A DNA stretch of 8,278 bases, from the NCBI RefSeq assembly GCF_019414865.1, contig NZ_DXLG01000069.1:1-8278 (forward strand). Reading direction: 5' to 3'. Each line of letters starts with the position of its first letter. Position 1 is the stretch's first letter. Source of the stretch: Veillonella sp. (GTDB taxonomy: Bacteria > Bacillota > Negativicutes > Veillonellales > Veillonellaceae). The notes beneath the pieces are model-generated. The model worked only from the letters and a program-made list of their open reading frames with translations. It had not been told where the DNA came from and did no database searches. The translations under genes and the position numbers were made by a program. Positions 1 through 6,252 of this stretch are shown piece by piece.

Positions 1-1
1 T

Positions 2-883
2 AATCACTCCTTAGATCATGGTGTAGAAGGATTAACTACTACACTGGAGTTATTAAAAAAGCATGATATTAAAAATGCAGGTGCTGGTGCTAATGTAAAA
101 GCAGCTAAAAAGCCATTTATCTTTGAAAAAGAAGGTATACGTATAGGATTTTACCTATGTGCAGAACATGAGTTTACCGTTGCTTCTTGTCATACAATGG
201 GGGCTAATCCATTTGATGTATTAGAGAGCTTTGATGATGTAGAAGCTTTAAAGAAAACTTGTGATTATGTTATCGTCCTATATCACGGTGGGAAGGAGTT
301 TTATCGCTATCCATCGCCAATGTTACAAAGATATTGTAGAAAATTTGTTGATAAAGGGGCAGACCTTGTAATTTGCCAACATAGTCATTGTATAGGTTCT
401 CGTGAGGACTATGGTAAGGGGACTATTATTTATGGCCAAGGTAACTTTATCTTTAACTCCGAATCCTATATACATCATAAGGAGTTTGTAAAAGATTCCT
501 TATTAATCAGTGTAGAGGCATCAAAAGATAGCTTTATTGTCTCTGAAGTGCCAATTCGTAGTACTGAAAAAGGAACTCGTTTGGCTACTGAATCAGAAGC
601 TATTGAAACATTGACGGAATATAAAAAGCGAAGTGAAAACATTAGAGATGCTCATTTTGTAGCTCAAGCATATAAGGATTTTGCTGATACTCATGTAAAG
701 CGATATTTGCGTGAATTTTTAGGTAGATCTTTTATTATCCGTGCAATAAATGGATTATTTGGACGAAAATTAATGCAACTCATTTTAGGAAAAACAAGTT
801 ATTTGGCAATTCAAAATTACTTGGAATGTGAAGCTCACCATGAATTATTCTTGCGGGGCATTAAGAATATCAATAAAAAATAA
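2..883 (+). CDS. CapA-family (PGA_cap) polysaccharide/poly-glutamate biosynthesis protein, 5'-truncated by window edge
   Basis: The frame is open from the first bases of the window, so the N-terminus lies outside; 293 residues are visible. Seen: an opening NHSLDHG motif followed by GLTTTLELL, YHGGKE near visible residue 94, GADLVICQHSHCIG near 121-132, and IYGQGNFIF near 143-151. In this order these are the conserved blocks of the CapA/PGA_cap family, a calcineurin-like metallophosphatase-type fold found in poly-gamma-glutamate and capsule loci. The His and Asn of the NH, YHG and QHSH blocks are the expected metal or active-site positions. After GNFIF comes a C-terminal stretch of about 140 residues, rich in Lys/Arg/Glu, that I do not recognise. 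The stop codon overlaps the flippase start by one base, so the two are likely translationally coupled. The substrate in this organism is unknown. The next genes make a uronic-acid polysaccharide, so a role in attaching or trimming that polymer is likelier than poly-glutamate synthesis (inference). Confidence 0.88.
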   Translation, partial: NHSLDHGVEGLTTTLELLKKHDIKNAGAGANVKAAKKPFIFEKEGIRIGFYLCAEHEFTVASCHTMGANPFDVLESFDDVEALKKTCDYVIVLYHGGKEFYRYPSPMLQRYCRKFVDKGADLVICQHSHCIGSREDYGKGTIIYGQGNFIFNSESYIHHKEFVKDSLLISVEASKDSFIVSEVPIRSTEKGTRLATESEAIETLTEYKKRSENIRDAHFVAQAYKDFADTHVKRYLREFLGRSFIIRAINGLFGRKLMQLILGKTSYLAIQNYLECEAHHELFLRGIKNINKK

Positions 884-2334
884 TGGATACAAAAATAGTA
901 GCTGCTGCTAAATGGTCTGTTATAACAGAGGTTTTAGCAAAGCTTATTACACCACTAACAAATATAATATTGGCCCATATGCTAGCGCCTACGGCGTTTG
1001 GTATATTGGCAACGATTATGATGGTTATATCCTTTGCAGAAATGCTGGCTGATGCGGGATTCCAAAAGTTTCTTGTGCAGCATGAGTTTGAAAGTGATAA
1101 AGAAAAACAGGAGGCTACAGATGTAGCTTTTATTGCCAACTTAGTTCTTTCTTTACTCTTGTGGGGGGCTATTATAGTCGGTCGTGATGAATTGGCCGTA
1201 TTAGTTGGAAATGATGGCTTAGGCATACCATTGGCCATAATGGGGGCCATGATTCCGCTCTCTGCTTTCAGTAGTGTACAAATGGCCTTGTATAGACGGG
1301 ATTTTAACTTTAAGTTTCTACTTAACATTCGGCTCATCACAATTCTGACTCCTATATTGATATCCATACCTATGGCGCTCATGGGATATGACTATTGGTC
1401 TTTAATCGCTGGTATGTTAGGGGCTCAGTTATTTACGGCTTTGGCCTTATTGAAGAGTAGGAAAAATCAAATCCATCTCTACTTTAGTTCTCGAGTCTTT
1501 ATGAATATGTTTAGTTATAGTGCATGGTCATTGGCTGAAGCATTTTCTATTTGGCTTACCGCATGGGTGGATACCTTCATTATTAGTCGCTTTTTGGATG
1601 CCTATTATTTAGGGATATACAAAATGCCTATGGCTATTGTTACAACTGTCATGGCTATGGCTACTTCATCTTTAGCGCCTGTATTATTTGCCGCTTTAAG
1701 TCGAGTTCAACAGGATGAACAGGCATTTTCCAATACATTCTTTACCTTCCAACGCTATATGGCTCTTTTTTTAGTACCTATAGGGATAGGCTTGTTTGTA
1801 TTCCAAGACTTTGTTGTTGATCTCTTATTGGGACCACAATGGAAGTTAGCAGGTATTGTATTGGGATCTTGGGCCTTGAGTTCCGCTATTATGACAGTAA
1901 CAGCGAATTTGATCTCTGAAGTATTCCGTGCAAAAGGAGTTCCTAATTTATCATTCTGGACTCAAATATTACATTTAGTTGTATTAATACCGGTAATTTA
2001 TATTTGTATTCAGTATGACTTTAGTACATTTGTCTATGCTCGTTCAATAGTACGCATGGAAATGTTAATGGTTGCCATGATTTTCTTAGCATTATTTATA
2101 CATATGAGTGCCCTTCGGGTGATTACTAATATAGGTGTATATCTAATTACGGCATCTATTGTTGGTACTCTTGCATATAGTATTTTACATTTATATGATG
2201 CGGTATGGTGGACTATAGCTTGTATGATTTTATGCGTTGTATTGTATGTGGTTATCTTATATCTCATACCATCTGAGCGCACTATTATCACTTCTGGCGT
2301 TGATAAAGTATTAAGTAAAGTAAGACGCTCATAA
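883..2334 (+). CDS. Wzx-type polysaccharide flippase (MOP exporter superfamily)
   Basis: A 483-residue integral membrane protein. Hydrophobic segments lie at roughly 13-33, 38-58, 82-99, 112-133, 149-167, 170-190, 212-236, 247-271, 292-315, 321-343, 360-377, 392-410, 415-433 and 440-462, about the 12-14 expected for the family. The N-terminal pattern KWSVITEVLAKLI...ILAHMLAPTAFGILA is typical of the O-antigen/teichoic-acid repeat-unit flippases (Polysacc_synt_3 type): a basic residue, an amphipathic first helix, then L-x-P-x-x-F-G. By family knowledge it moves undecaprenyl-PP-linked oligosaccharide to the outer face of the cytoplasmic membrane for polymerisation. I see no Shine-Dalgarno upstream (the region is A/T-rich). 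The start overlaps the capA-like stop (TAATG), so re-initiation by the upstream ribosome is the likely route. The next ATGs would remove the conserved first helix, so this start is preferred. The substrate cannot be read from the sequence. Confidence 0.9.
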   Translation: MDTKIVAAAKWSVITEVLAKLITPLTNIILAHMLAPTAFGILATIMMVISFAEMLADAGFQKFLVQHEFESDKEKQEATDVAFIANLVLSLLLWGAIIVGRDELAVLVGNDGLGIPLAIMGAMIPLSAFSSVQMALYRRDFNFKFLLNIRLITILTPILISIPMALMGYDYWSLIAGMLGAQLFTALALLKSRKNQIHLYFSSRVFMNMFSYSAWSLAEAFSIWLTAWVDTFIISRFLDAYYLGIYKMPMAIVTTVMAMATSSLAPVLFAALSRVQQDEQAFSNTFFTFQRYMALFLVPIGIGLFVFQDFVVDLLLGPQWKLAGIVLGSWALSSAIMTVTANLISEVFRAKGVPNLSFWTQILHLVVLIPVIYICIQYDFSTFVYARSIVRMEMLMVAMIFLALFIHMSALRVITNIGVYLITASIVGTLAYSILHLYDAVWWTIACMILCVVLYVVILYLIPSERTIITSGVDKVLSKVRRS

Positions 2335-2348
2335 TTAACAGAACTATG

Positions 2349-2355
2349 AAAGGAG
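2349..2355 (+). promoter_or_regulatory. Ribosome binding site that decides the epimerase start
   Basis: AAAGGAG lies 5 nt before the ATG at 2361. An in-frame ATG at 2346 would put this Shine-Dalgarno inside the coding region and has only TTAACAGAACT before it. The 2361 start is therefore much the better choice. Confidence 0.85.
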
Positions 2356-2360
2356 TACAT

Positions 2361-3458
2361 ATGCTTTCAAAAAATGTAGACTTAAACAACACGGTGATCC
2401 TAGTAACGGGAGCCGCTGGATTTGTAGGGGCTAATCTTGTTATGTCCCTGTTATCTGAAGCAGAAGGAACTCAAATTATCGGCATAGATTCTGTTAATGA
2501 TTACTATGACGTGGCTTTAAAAGATTATCGATTGCAACAAATTGATGAGATGAGCAAAGATAATAAAAATACGTGGATATTTATAAAAGGGAATATTGCA
2601 GATAAGGCCTTTATTGAAGAAATTTTCTCTACTTATAAACCACGTGTTGTTGTTAATTTAGCAGCACAAGCTGGTGTGCGTTATTCTATTACGAATCCTG
2701 ATGCTTATATTGAGTCTAATATTATTGGTTTTTACAATATATTAGAGGCTTGTCGTCATTCTTATGATAACGGTGGAAGTGGAGTAGAGCATTTAGTTTA
2801 TGCATCATCGTCTTCTGTATATGGAGCGAACAAACAAATTCCATACTCTACAGATCATAAAGTAGATAATCCTGTATCTCTTTATGCGGCTACAAAAAAA
2901 TCAAATGAATTATTGGCTTATTCTTATGCCAAGTTATATAACATTCCTAGTACAGGACTTCGTTTCTTCACTGTATATGGTCCTGCAGGGCGTCCTGATA
3001 TGGCATACTTTGGTTTTACTAATACATTGCGTAGTGGCGGGACCATAAAAATCTTTAACTATGGTAATTGTAAACGTGACTTTACCTATATCGATGATAT
3101 TGTAGAAGGCGTATCCAAGGTTATGTGTGCAGCACCAGAGCGTCGTAATGGTGCTGATGGATTGCCAGTACCACCGTATGCTATTTATAACATTGGTAAT
3201 AGTCATCCTGAAAATCTCCTCGATTTTGTACGTATTCTTTCAGAGGAATTGGTTTCTGCTGGTGTATTACCAGAAGATTACAATTTTGAAAACCATAAAG
3301 AATTAGTAGCTATGCAACTCGGTGATGTACCTGTCACTTATGCAGATACAAGTGCTCTAGAAGAAGATTTTGGCTTCAAACCGAATACATCTTTACGCGA
3401 AGGGTTACGGAAATTTGCTATATGGTATAAAGAGTTTTATATGACGGAGGGCAAATAA
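2361..3458 (+). CDS. UDP-glucuronate 4-epimerase (extended SDR family)
   Basis: A 365-residue NAD-dependent sugar-nucleotide epimerase, counted from the ATG at 2361. Seen: Rossmann motif GAAGFVG at 17-23; acidic NAD-ribose region IIGIDSVNDYYD near 39-50; NLAAQAGVRYS near 99-108; a serine run SSSSVYG near 149-155 containing the catalytic Ser/Thr; and catalytic Tyr175/Lys179 in YAATK. The signature LRFFTVYGPAGRPDMAYF at 200-217 and NYGNCKRDFTYIDDIVEG at 233-250 are characteristic of the UDP-glucuronate 4-epimerase group (CapI, LpsL, plant GAE), which interconverts UDP-glucuronate and UDP-galacturonate. UDP-glucose/galactose 4-epimerases normally lack the GRPDM signature. The next gene makes UDP-glucuronate, so the pair forms a two-step pathway to UDP-GalA. 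The enzyme should be cytosolic. Its stop abuts the next start with no gap. Start discussed under the RBS entry; the alternative start adds five residues. The exact product (GalA versus a related uronic acid) needs biochemistry. Confidence 0.9.
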   Translation: MLSKNVDLNNTVILVTGAAGFVGANLVMSLLSEAEGTQIIGIDSVNDYYDVALKDYRLQQIDEMSKDNKNTWIFIKGNIADKAFIEEIFSTYKPRVVVNLAAQAGVRYSITNPDAYIESNIIGFYNILEACRHSYDNGGSGVEHLVYASSSSVYGANKQIPYSTDHKVDNPVSLYAATKKSNELLAYSYAKLYNIPSTGLRFFTVYGPAGRPDMAYFGFTNTLRSGGTIKIFNYGNCKRDFTYIDDIVEGVSKVMCAAPERRNGADGLPVPPYAIYNIGNSHPENLLDFVRILSEELVSAGVLPEDYNFENHKELVAMQLGDVPVTYADTSALEEDFGFKPNTSLREGLRKFAIWYKEFYMTEGK

Positions 3459-4625
3459 ATGAAGATTGCAATTGCTGGGACCGGCTATGTAGGCCTTTCA
3501 AATGGTGTTTTATTAGCACAACATAATGAAGTAGTAGCCCTCGATATTATCCCTGAAAAGGTAGAGATGCTAAATCGAAAAGAGTCACCTATTGTAGATG
3601 CAGAATTGCAAGAGTATTTAGCTACTAAGAAATTAAACTTTAAAGCTACACTAGATCCTGTGGAAGCCTTTAAAGATGCTGATTATGTTATTATTTCAAC
3701 CCCTACTAATTATGATCCTCAAAAGAATTTCTTTGACACATCTTCTGTAGAGCAAGTTATCAAAACAGTATTAGATATTAATCCAGATGCTGTTATGGTT
3801 ATCAAGTCAACAGTACCAGTTGGATACACAGCTCAAATGCGTAAAGAATTTAACACAGAGAACTTGATTTTCTCTCCAGAGTTCTTACGTGAAGGTAAAG
3901 CTTTATATGATAATTTACATCCTTCTCGTATTGTGGTAGGAGAAGACTCTAAAAGAGCTCGTTGTTTTGGTCAACTATTAGCTGATGGTGCCATCAAAGA
4001 AAATGTGCCTCAATTATATACGGATTCTACGGAAGCAGAAGCTATTAAATTATTTGCTAATACGTATTTAGCATTGCGCGTTGCTTACTTTAATGAGTTA
4101 GATTCTTATGCCGAAGTTCGTGGTCTTAGTACAAGCCAGATTATTAATGGTGTTTGTTTAGATCCTCGTATAGGCGACTTCTATAATAATCCATCCTTTG
4201 GTTATGGCGGTTATTGCTTACCAAAAGATACTAAGCAATTATTAGCTAACTATAATGATGTTCCACAAAATCTAATTTCTGCTATTGTAGATGCTAACAG
4301 AACTCGTAAAGACCATGTAGCAGATGTTATTATAGGAAAGAACCCAAAAATTGTTGGTATCTATCGCTTGACTATGAAAATGAACTCTGATAACTTTAGA
4401 GCATCTGCAATTCAAGGTGTAATGAAACGAATTAAAGCGAAGGGGATTGCAGTAGTTGTTTATGAACCGACTCTTGATGCAGAAGACTTCTTTAATTCCC
4501 CTGTGATTCGTAACTTTGAAGACTTTAAACGTGTTAGTGATGTCATAGTAGCTAACCGTTGGGATAAGAGTTTAGAAGATGTGAAGGATAAAGTTTACAC
4601 AAGAGACATTTTTGACCGCGATTAA
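3459..4625 (+). CDS. ugd: UDP-glucose 6-dehydrogenase
   Basis: A 388-residue cytosolic enzyme that oxidises UDP-glucose to UDP-glucuronate with two NAD+. Seen: N-terminal NAD motif GTGYVG at 7-12; acidic Asp29 at the end of strand 2; STPTNYD at 80-86; KSTVPVG at 116-122; FSPEFLREG at 138-146 with the family's catalytic Glu141; Lys197 and Asn201 in the central helix EAIKLFANTYLALR; and the nucleophile Cys253 in FGYGGYCLPKDTKQL. A C-terminal UDP-binding domain follows, with VVVYEPTLD near 332-340. The length matches the short bacterial (streptococcal HasB-like) form. GGAGG at 3446-3450 lies 8 nt before the ATG, inside the end of the epimerase gene, and the stop and start codons touch (TAAATG), so the two are co-translated. 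Its product is the substrate of the adjacent epimerase. All key residues are present, so it should be active. Confidence 0.96.
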   Translation: MKIAIAGTGYVGLSNGVLLAQHNEVVALDIIPEKVEMLNRKESPIVDAELQEYLATKKLNFKATLDPVEAFKDADYVIISTPTNYDPQKNFFDTSSVEQVIKTVLDINPDAVMVIKSTVPVGYTAQMRKEFNTENLIFSPEFLREGKALYDNLHPSRIVVGEDSKRARCFGQLLADGAIKENVPQLYTDSTEAEAIKLFANTYLALRVAYFNELDSYAEVRGLSTSQIINGVCLDPRIGDFYNNPSFGYGGYCLPKDTKQLLANYNDVPQNLISAIVDANRTRKDHVADVIIGKNPKIVGIYRLTMKMNSDNFRASAIQGVMKRIKAKGIAVVVYEPTLDAEDFFNSPVIRNFEDFKRVSDVIVANRWDKSLEDVKDKVYTRDIFDRD

Positions 4626-4661
4626 TGTGAGTATACGTATTGTGGCGTTTAGGAGAGTAGT

Positions 4662-5108
4662 ATGAAACGTTGGATACTATATATCCTGTTAGGGCTAATA
4701 GTATTTTTTATATGGGATAATTCGATGCAGAATGGTGGATCATCAGATGGATTTAGTTTGCTTTTTGCAGAGACTTTGACTCCTTTAGCAAATAAATTAG
4801 GTTTTCATGGAAATATATGGACCTTGAATAGGATTGTTCGAAAATTAGCTCATCTCACAGAGTTTACAATCCTTGGTAGTCTTTTATATACGATTCTACG
4901 TCGATATATTACATATGGTACCGTAATTAAGACTATAGGTTTAGGAATGTTGATAGCTAGTCTTGATGAATTTATACAAAGATTTTCACCAGGCCGTAGC
5001 TCTCAGTTCTCTGATATTTTGATCGATACAGTAGGTATTTTTATTGGTATTTTAGTGGTAAAATTAGTCTATTATATCAGGTATAAGAGAAGCACATTTA
5101 AAAATTAA
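4662..5108 (+). CDS. VanZ-family small membrane protein
   Basis: A 148-residue protein with hydrophobic segments at about 3-18, 64-78, 88-100 and 118-138, so probably four membrane helices. Seen: early W-D-x-S-M-Q (WDNSMQ, 18-23); RKLAHLTEFTILGSLLY (60-76) matching the VanZ K-x-x-H-x-x-E-Y/F motif; and SLDEFIQRFSPGRSSQFSDILIDTVG (100-125) matching the family block DE-x-x-Q-x-F-x-P-G-R-x-x-x-x-D-x-x-x-D-x-x-G. The conserved His, Glu, Asp, Gln and Arg are all present. AGGAG at 4651-4655 lies 6 nt before the ATG. It is the last gene before the operon terminator. The name comes from teicoplanin resistance in vanA clusters, but the molecular function of the family is poorly established, and most members are not resistance genes. 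Its place here suggests a role tied to lipid-linked envelope precursors (inference). Confidence 0.88.
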   Translation: MKRWILYILLGLIVFFIWDNSMQNGGSSDGFSLLFAETLTPLANKLGFHGNIWTLNRIVRKLAHLTEFTILGSLLYTILRRYITYGTVIKTIGLGMLIASLDEFIQRFSPGRSSQFSDILIDTVGIFIGILVVKLVYYIRYKRSTFKN

Positions 5109-5133
5109 ATTGTTAATAATATACAGATGAGTG

Positions 5134-5172
5134 AAAAATACCTCATAATCTTAGCGATTATGAGGTATTTTT
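5134..5172 (+). terminator. Strong Rho-independent terminator of the polysaccharide operon, probably bidirectional
   Basis: A perfect 17-bp inverted repeat (AAAAATACCTCATAATC at 5134-5150, its exact complement at 5156-5172) surrounds a 5-nt loop TTAGC. The stem ends in a T-run on the + strand and an A-run on the left arm, so it can stop transcription from either side. It starts 26 nt after the VanZ-family stop codon. Confidence 0.92.
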
Positions 5173-5249
5173 AATGAAGATAATATGAAAATATAAATAA
5201 TATATTAAATAAACACATTATAATTTATCTATTTTTATATAAAAATCAC

Positions 5250-5278
5250 TATACAAGCTACTTTTCCCTTGATATAAT
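5250..5278 (+). promoter_or_regulatory. Predicted sigma-70-type promoter of the CpsB-like gene
   Basis: A perfect -10 hexamer TATAAT (5273-5278) is preceded at 17 bp by TATACA (5250-5255), which matches TTGACA at 4 of 6 positions. The roughly 75 bp upstream are almost pure A/T and could act as an UP element. Transcription would begin near 5285, giving a leader of about 88 nt. The position just after the operon terminator supports an independent transcription unit. Confidence 0.65.
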
Positions 5279-5279
5279 C

Positions 5280-5360
5280 ATGAATAGAAAATGAAAAATA
5301 AATGAGAACAACATGAAATTTATAAAGAGAACGATATCTGTAAGGGGATATCGTAAGTAG
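5280..5360 (+). other. Leader with four overlapping mini-ORFs, the last encoding a basic 15-residue peptide
   Basis: ATGA occurs at 5280, 5291, 5302 and 5313, an exact 11-nt period. Each ATG opens a short frame that ends in the TGA overlapping the next ATG: 5280-5294, 5291-5305, 5302-5316. The fourth frame, 5313-5360, is longer and encodes MKFIKRTISVRGYRK, with 6 Lys/Arg in 15 residues. Its TAG touches the Shine-Dalgarno of the CpsB-like gene. The first ATG probably lies just upstream of the transcription start. No strong Shine-Dalgarno precedes any of them, so translation is uncertain, and A/T-rich chance is a fair alternative. Confidence 0.3.
5331..5354 (+). repeat. 8-bp inverted repeat just before the CpsB-like RBS
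   Basis: ACGATATC (5331-5338) and GATATCGT (5347-5354) are perfect complements around the 8-nt loop TGTAAGGG. The repeat lies downstream of the predicted promoter and ends 6 nt before the functional AAGGGA site (5361-5366). It could be an RNA hairpin that affects ribosome access or a DNA operator. It lacks a T-run, so it is not a terminator. Confidence 0.5.
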
Positions 5361-5372
5361 AAGGGAAAGAAT

Positions 5373-6176
5373 ATGAATCGCGTGGTTGACTTACATGGTT
5401 GCATTTTGCCAGCTGTGTTAGGGCCTCAAGGGCCACAAACAATGGCAGAATCAGTAAAAATGATAAAATCTTTGGCTGAACAAGGAATTACAGATATTTT
5501 CAGTACTCCTGATGTGACAGTATCTATGGATATGAATACTTGGGATGAAATGGAAACAACATTGAATGATGTAAAACTTGCAGTAGGTGAGCAACAAGTA
5601 GATGTTACTATTCACAGTGGTGCTCGCGTTTTACTTTGTGATGAAATGGTTGAATATATCGTTGCTCATCGCAATCAGTATTTGTTGGGTAATAGCCATT
5701 TTATGTTAGTAGCATTACCGGAAAATAGTAAGGTTCACCATATTAATGCATGGTTGCTAAGCTTACTAGATATGGGCATTGTTCCTATCATTAGTGAAGT
5801 AGAAACGCATCGCCAATTATTTACAAAACCAGAACAGTTATTGGAATGGGTAGATAAAGGGATTTTAATTCAATGTAACATGGCATCCTTTAATCATAGT
5901 AATGCTAATTATCATAGAGCGATCGAATTATATCGTAATGGATTAATTCACTTCTTTGGCACTGGTTATTGTAATGAAAGTGATGTACAAGCGCATCAAG
6001 GGTATGTAGAAGCTATTTCTAAATTAGACAGTACATACAAAAAAGATTTGTTGCCAAATATTCATCTCAATGAGCGCGATCTTTTAGCTGATCGCACATT
6101 CTATCCTACTGTTCCTTCTAGTTGGGTAGGTCAAAAATCTAACTTCTTGACTCGTCTATTTGGGTTTACATTATAA
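5373..6176 (+). CDS. CpsB/CapC/YwqE-like PHP-fold protein with a degenerate active site (putative pseudophosphatase)
   Basis: A 267-residue protein, close to the roughly 240-255 usual for CpsB/YwqE manganese-dependent tyrosine phosphatases, which dephosphorylate capsule BY-kinases. The family order is recognisable: VDLHGCILP (5-13, family D-I-H-x-H-I-L-P), ESVKMIKSLAEQGITDIFSTPD (26-47), VTIHSGARVLL (78-88, family GxEI), HFMLVALPEN (109-118, family IEF), MGIVPIISEVETHR (134-147, family PVIAHPER), then GLIHFFGTGYCN (190-201, family VHxxASDxHN) and a C-terminal PNIHLNERDLL. The metal-binding residues are mostly replaced: second His of HxH is Cys10, His of STPH is Asp47, Glu of GxE is Arg85, Glu of IEF is Ala114, His of AHPER is Glu142, and Asp/His of SDxH are Gly198/Cys200. 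Only His8 is kept. Ordinary phosphatase activity is therefore unlikely. The frame is intact, with a good RBS (AAGGGA, 5361-5366) and its own promoter and terminator, so it looks like a maintained gene rather than a decaying one. Function unknown; a capsule-linked regulatory or scaffold role is inferred. Confidence 0.75.
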   Translation: MNRVVDLHGCILPAVLGPQGPQTMAESVKMIKSLAEQGITDIFSTPDVTVSMDMNTWDEMETTLNDVKLAVGEQQVDVTIHSGARVLLCDEMVEYIVAHRNQYLLGNSHFMLVALPENSKVHHINAWLLSLLDMGIVPIISEVETHRQLFTKPEQLLEWVDKGILIQCNMASFNHSNANYHRAIELYRNGLIHFFGTGYCNESDVQAHQGYVEAISKLDSTYKKDLLPNIHLNERDLLADRTFYPTVPSSWVGQKSNFLTRLFGFTL

Positions 6177-6179
6177 TTT

Positions 6180-6232
6180 AAATAGGTTCTTTTATTCATG
6201 CTATATTAGCATGGCTGAAAGAGCCTATTTTT
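6180..6232 (+). terminator. Rho-independent terminator of the CpsB-like gene
   Basis: A long imperfect hairpin. AAATAGG (6180-6186) pairs with CCTATTT (6224-6230), extended by a G-U pair and TCTTT/AAAGA. An inner stem CATGC/GCATG (6197-6201 with 6209-6213) closes a 7-nt loop. The stem runs into TTTTT at 6228-6232. It begins 4 nt after the stop codon. Confidence 0.88.
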
Positions 6233-6246
6233 ACTTTATATAGTAT
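6231..6246 (+). promoter_or_regulatory. NrdR-box-like site 1
   Basis: TTACTTTATATAGTAT matches my recalled NrdR-box consensus acaCwAtATaTwGtgt at 12 of 16 positions, including core C4, the A/T middle and G13. It lies just upstream of the -35 of the nrdD promoter and overlaps the T-run of the preceding terminator by two bases. It shares TATATAGTAT with site 2, exactly 32 bp downstream. NrdR represses ribonucleotide reductase genes when dATP is plentiful. Confidence 0.62.
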
Positions 6247-6252
6247 TTGTTC

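Noticed and set aside
870..1382. Antisense open frame of 170 codons opposite the flippase gene
   Set aside because: It lies fully against a well-supported membrane protein gene, has low-complexity Ser/Ile/Ala composition, and no family motifs.
2346..2360. Earlier in-frame ATG for the epimerase at 2346
   Set aside because: It places the clear AAAGGAG ribosome site inside the gene and adds five residues with no family support; the ATG at 2361 is 5 nt after that site.
2034..2360. Antisense open frame across the flippase/epimerase junction
   Set aside because: A shadow of the coding strand; it would also cover the epimerase RBS and shows no recognisable domain.
2934..3206. Antisense open frame opposite the epimerase gene
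   Set aside because: It lies wholly within a well-supported epimerase gene and its translation shows no recognisable domain.
5219..5224. Second perfect TATAAT as an alternative promoter for the CpsB-like gene
   Set aside because: The position 17 bp upstream reads AATAAT, a poor -35, and the A/T-rich context makes a chance match likely; the 5250-5278 pair is better.
5373..6176. Calling the CpsB-like gene a pseudogene
   Set aside because: The frame is intact at family length with good RBS, promoter and terminator; loss of active-site residues alone does not show decay.
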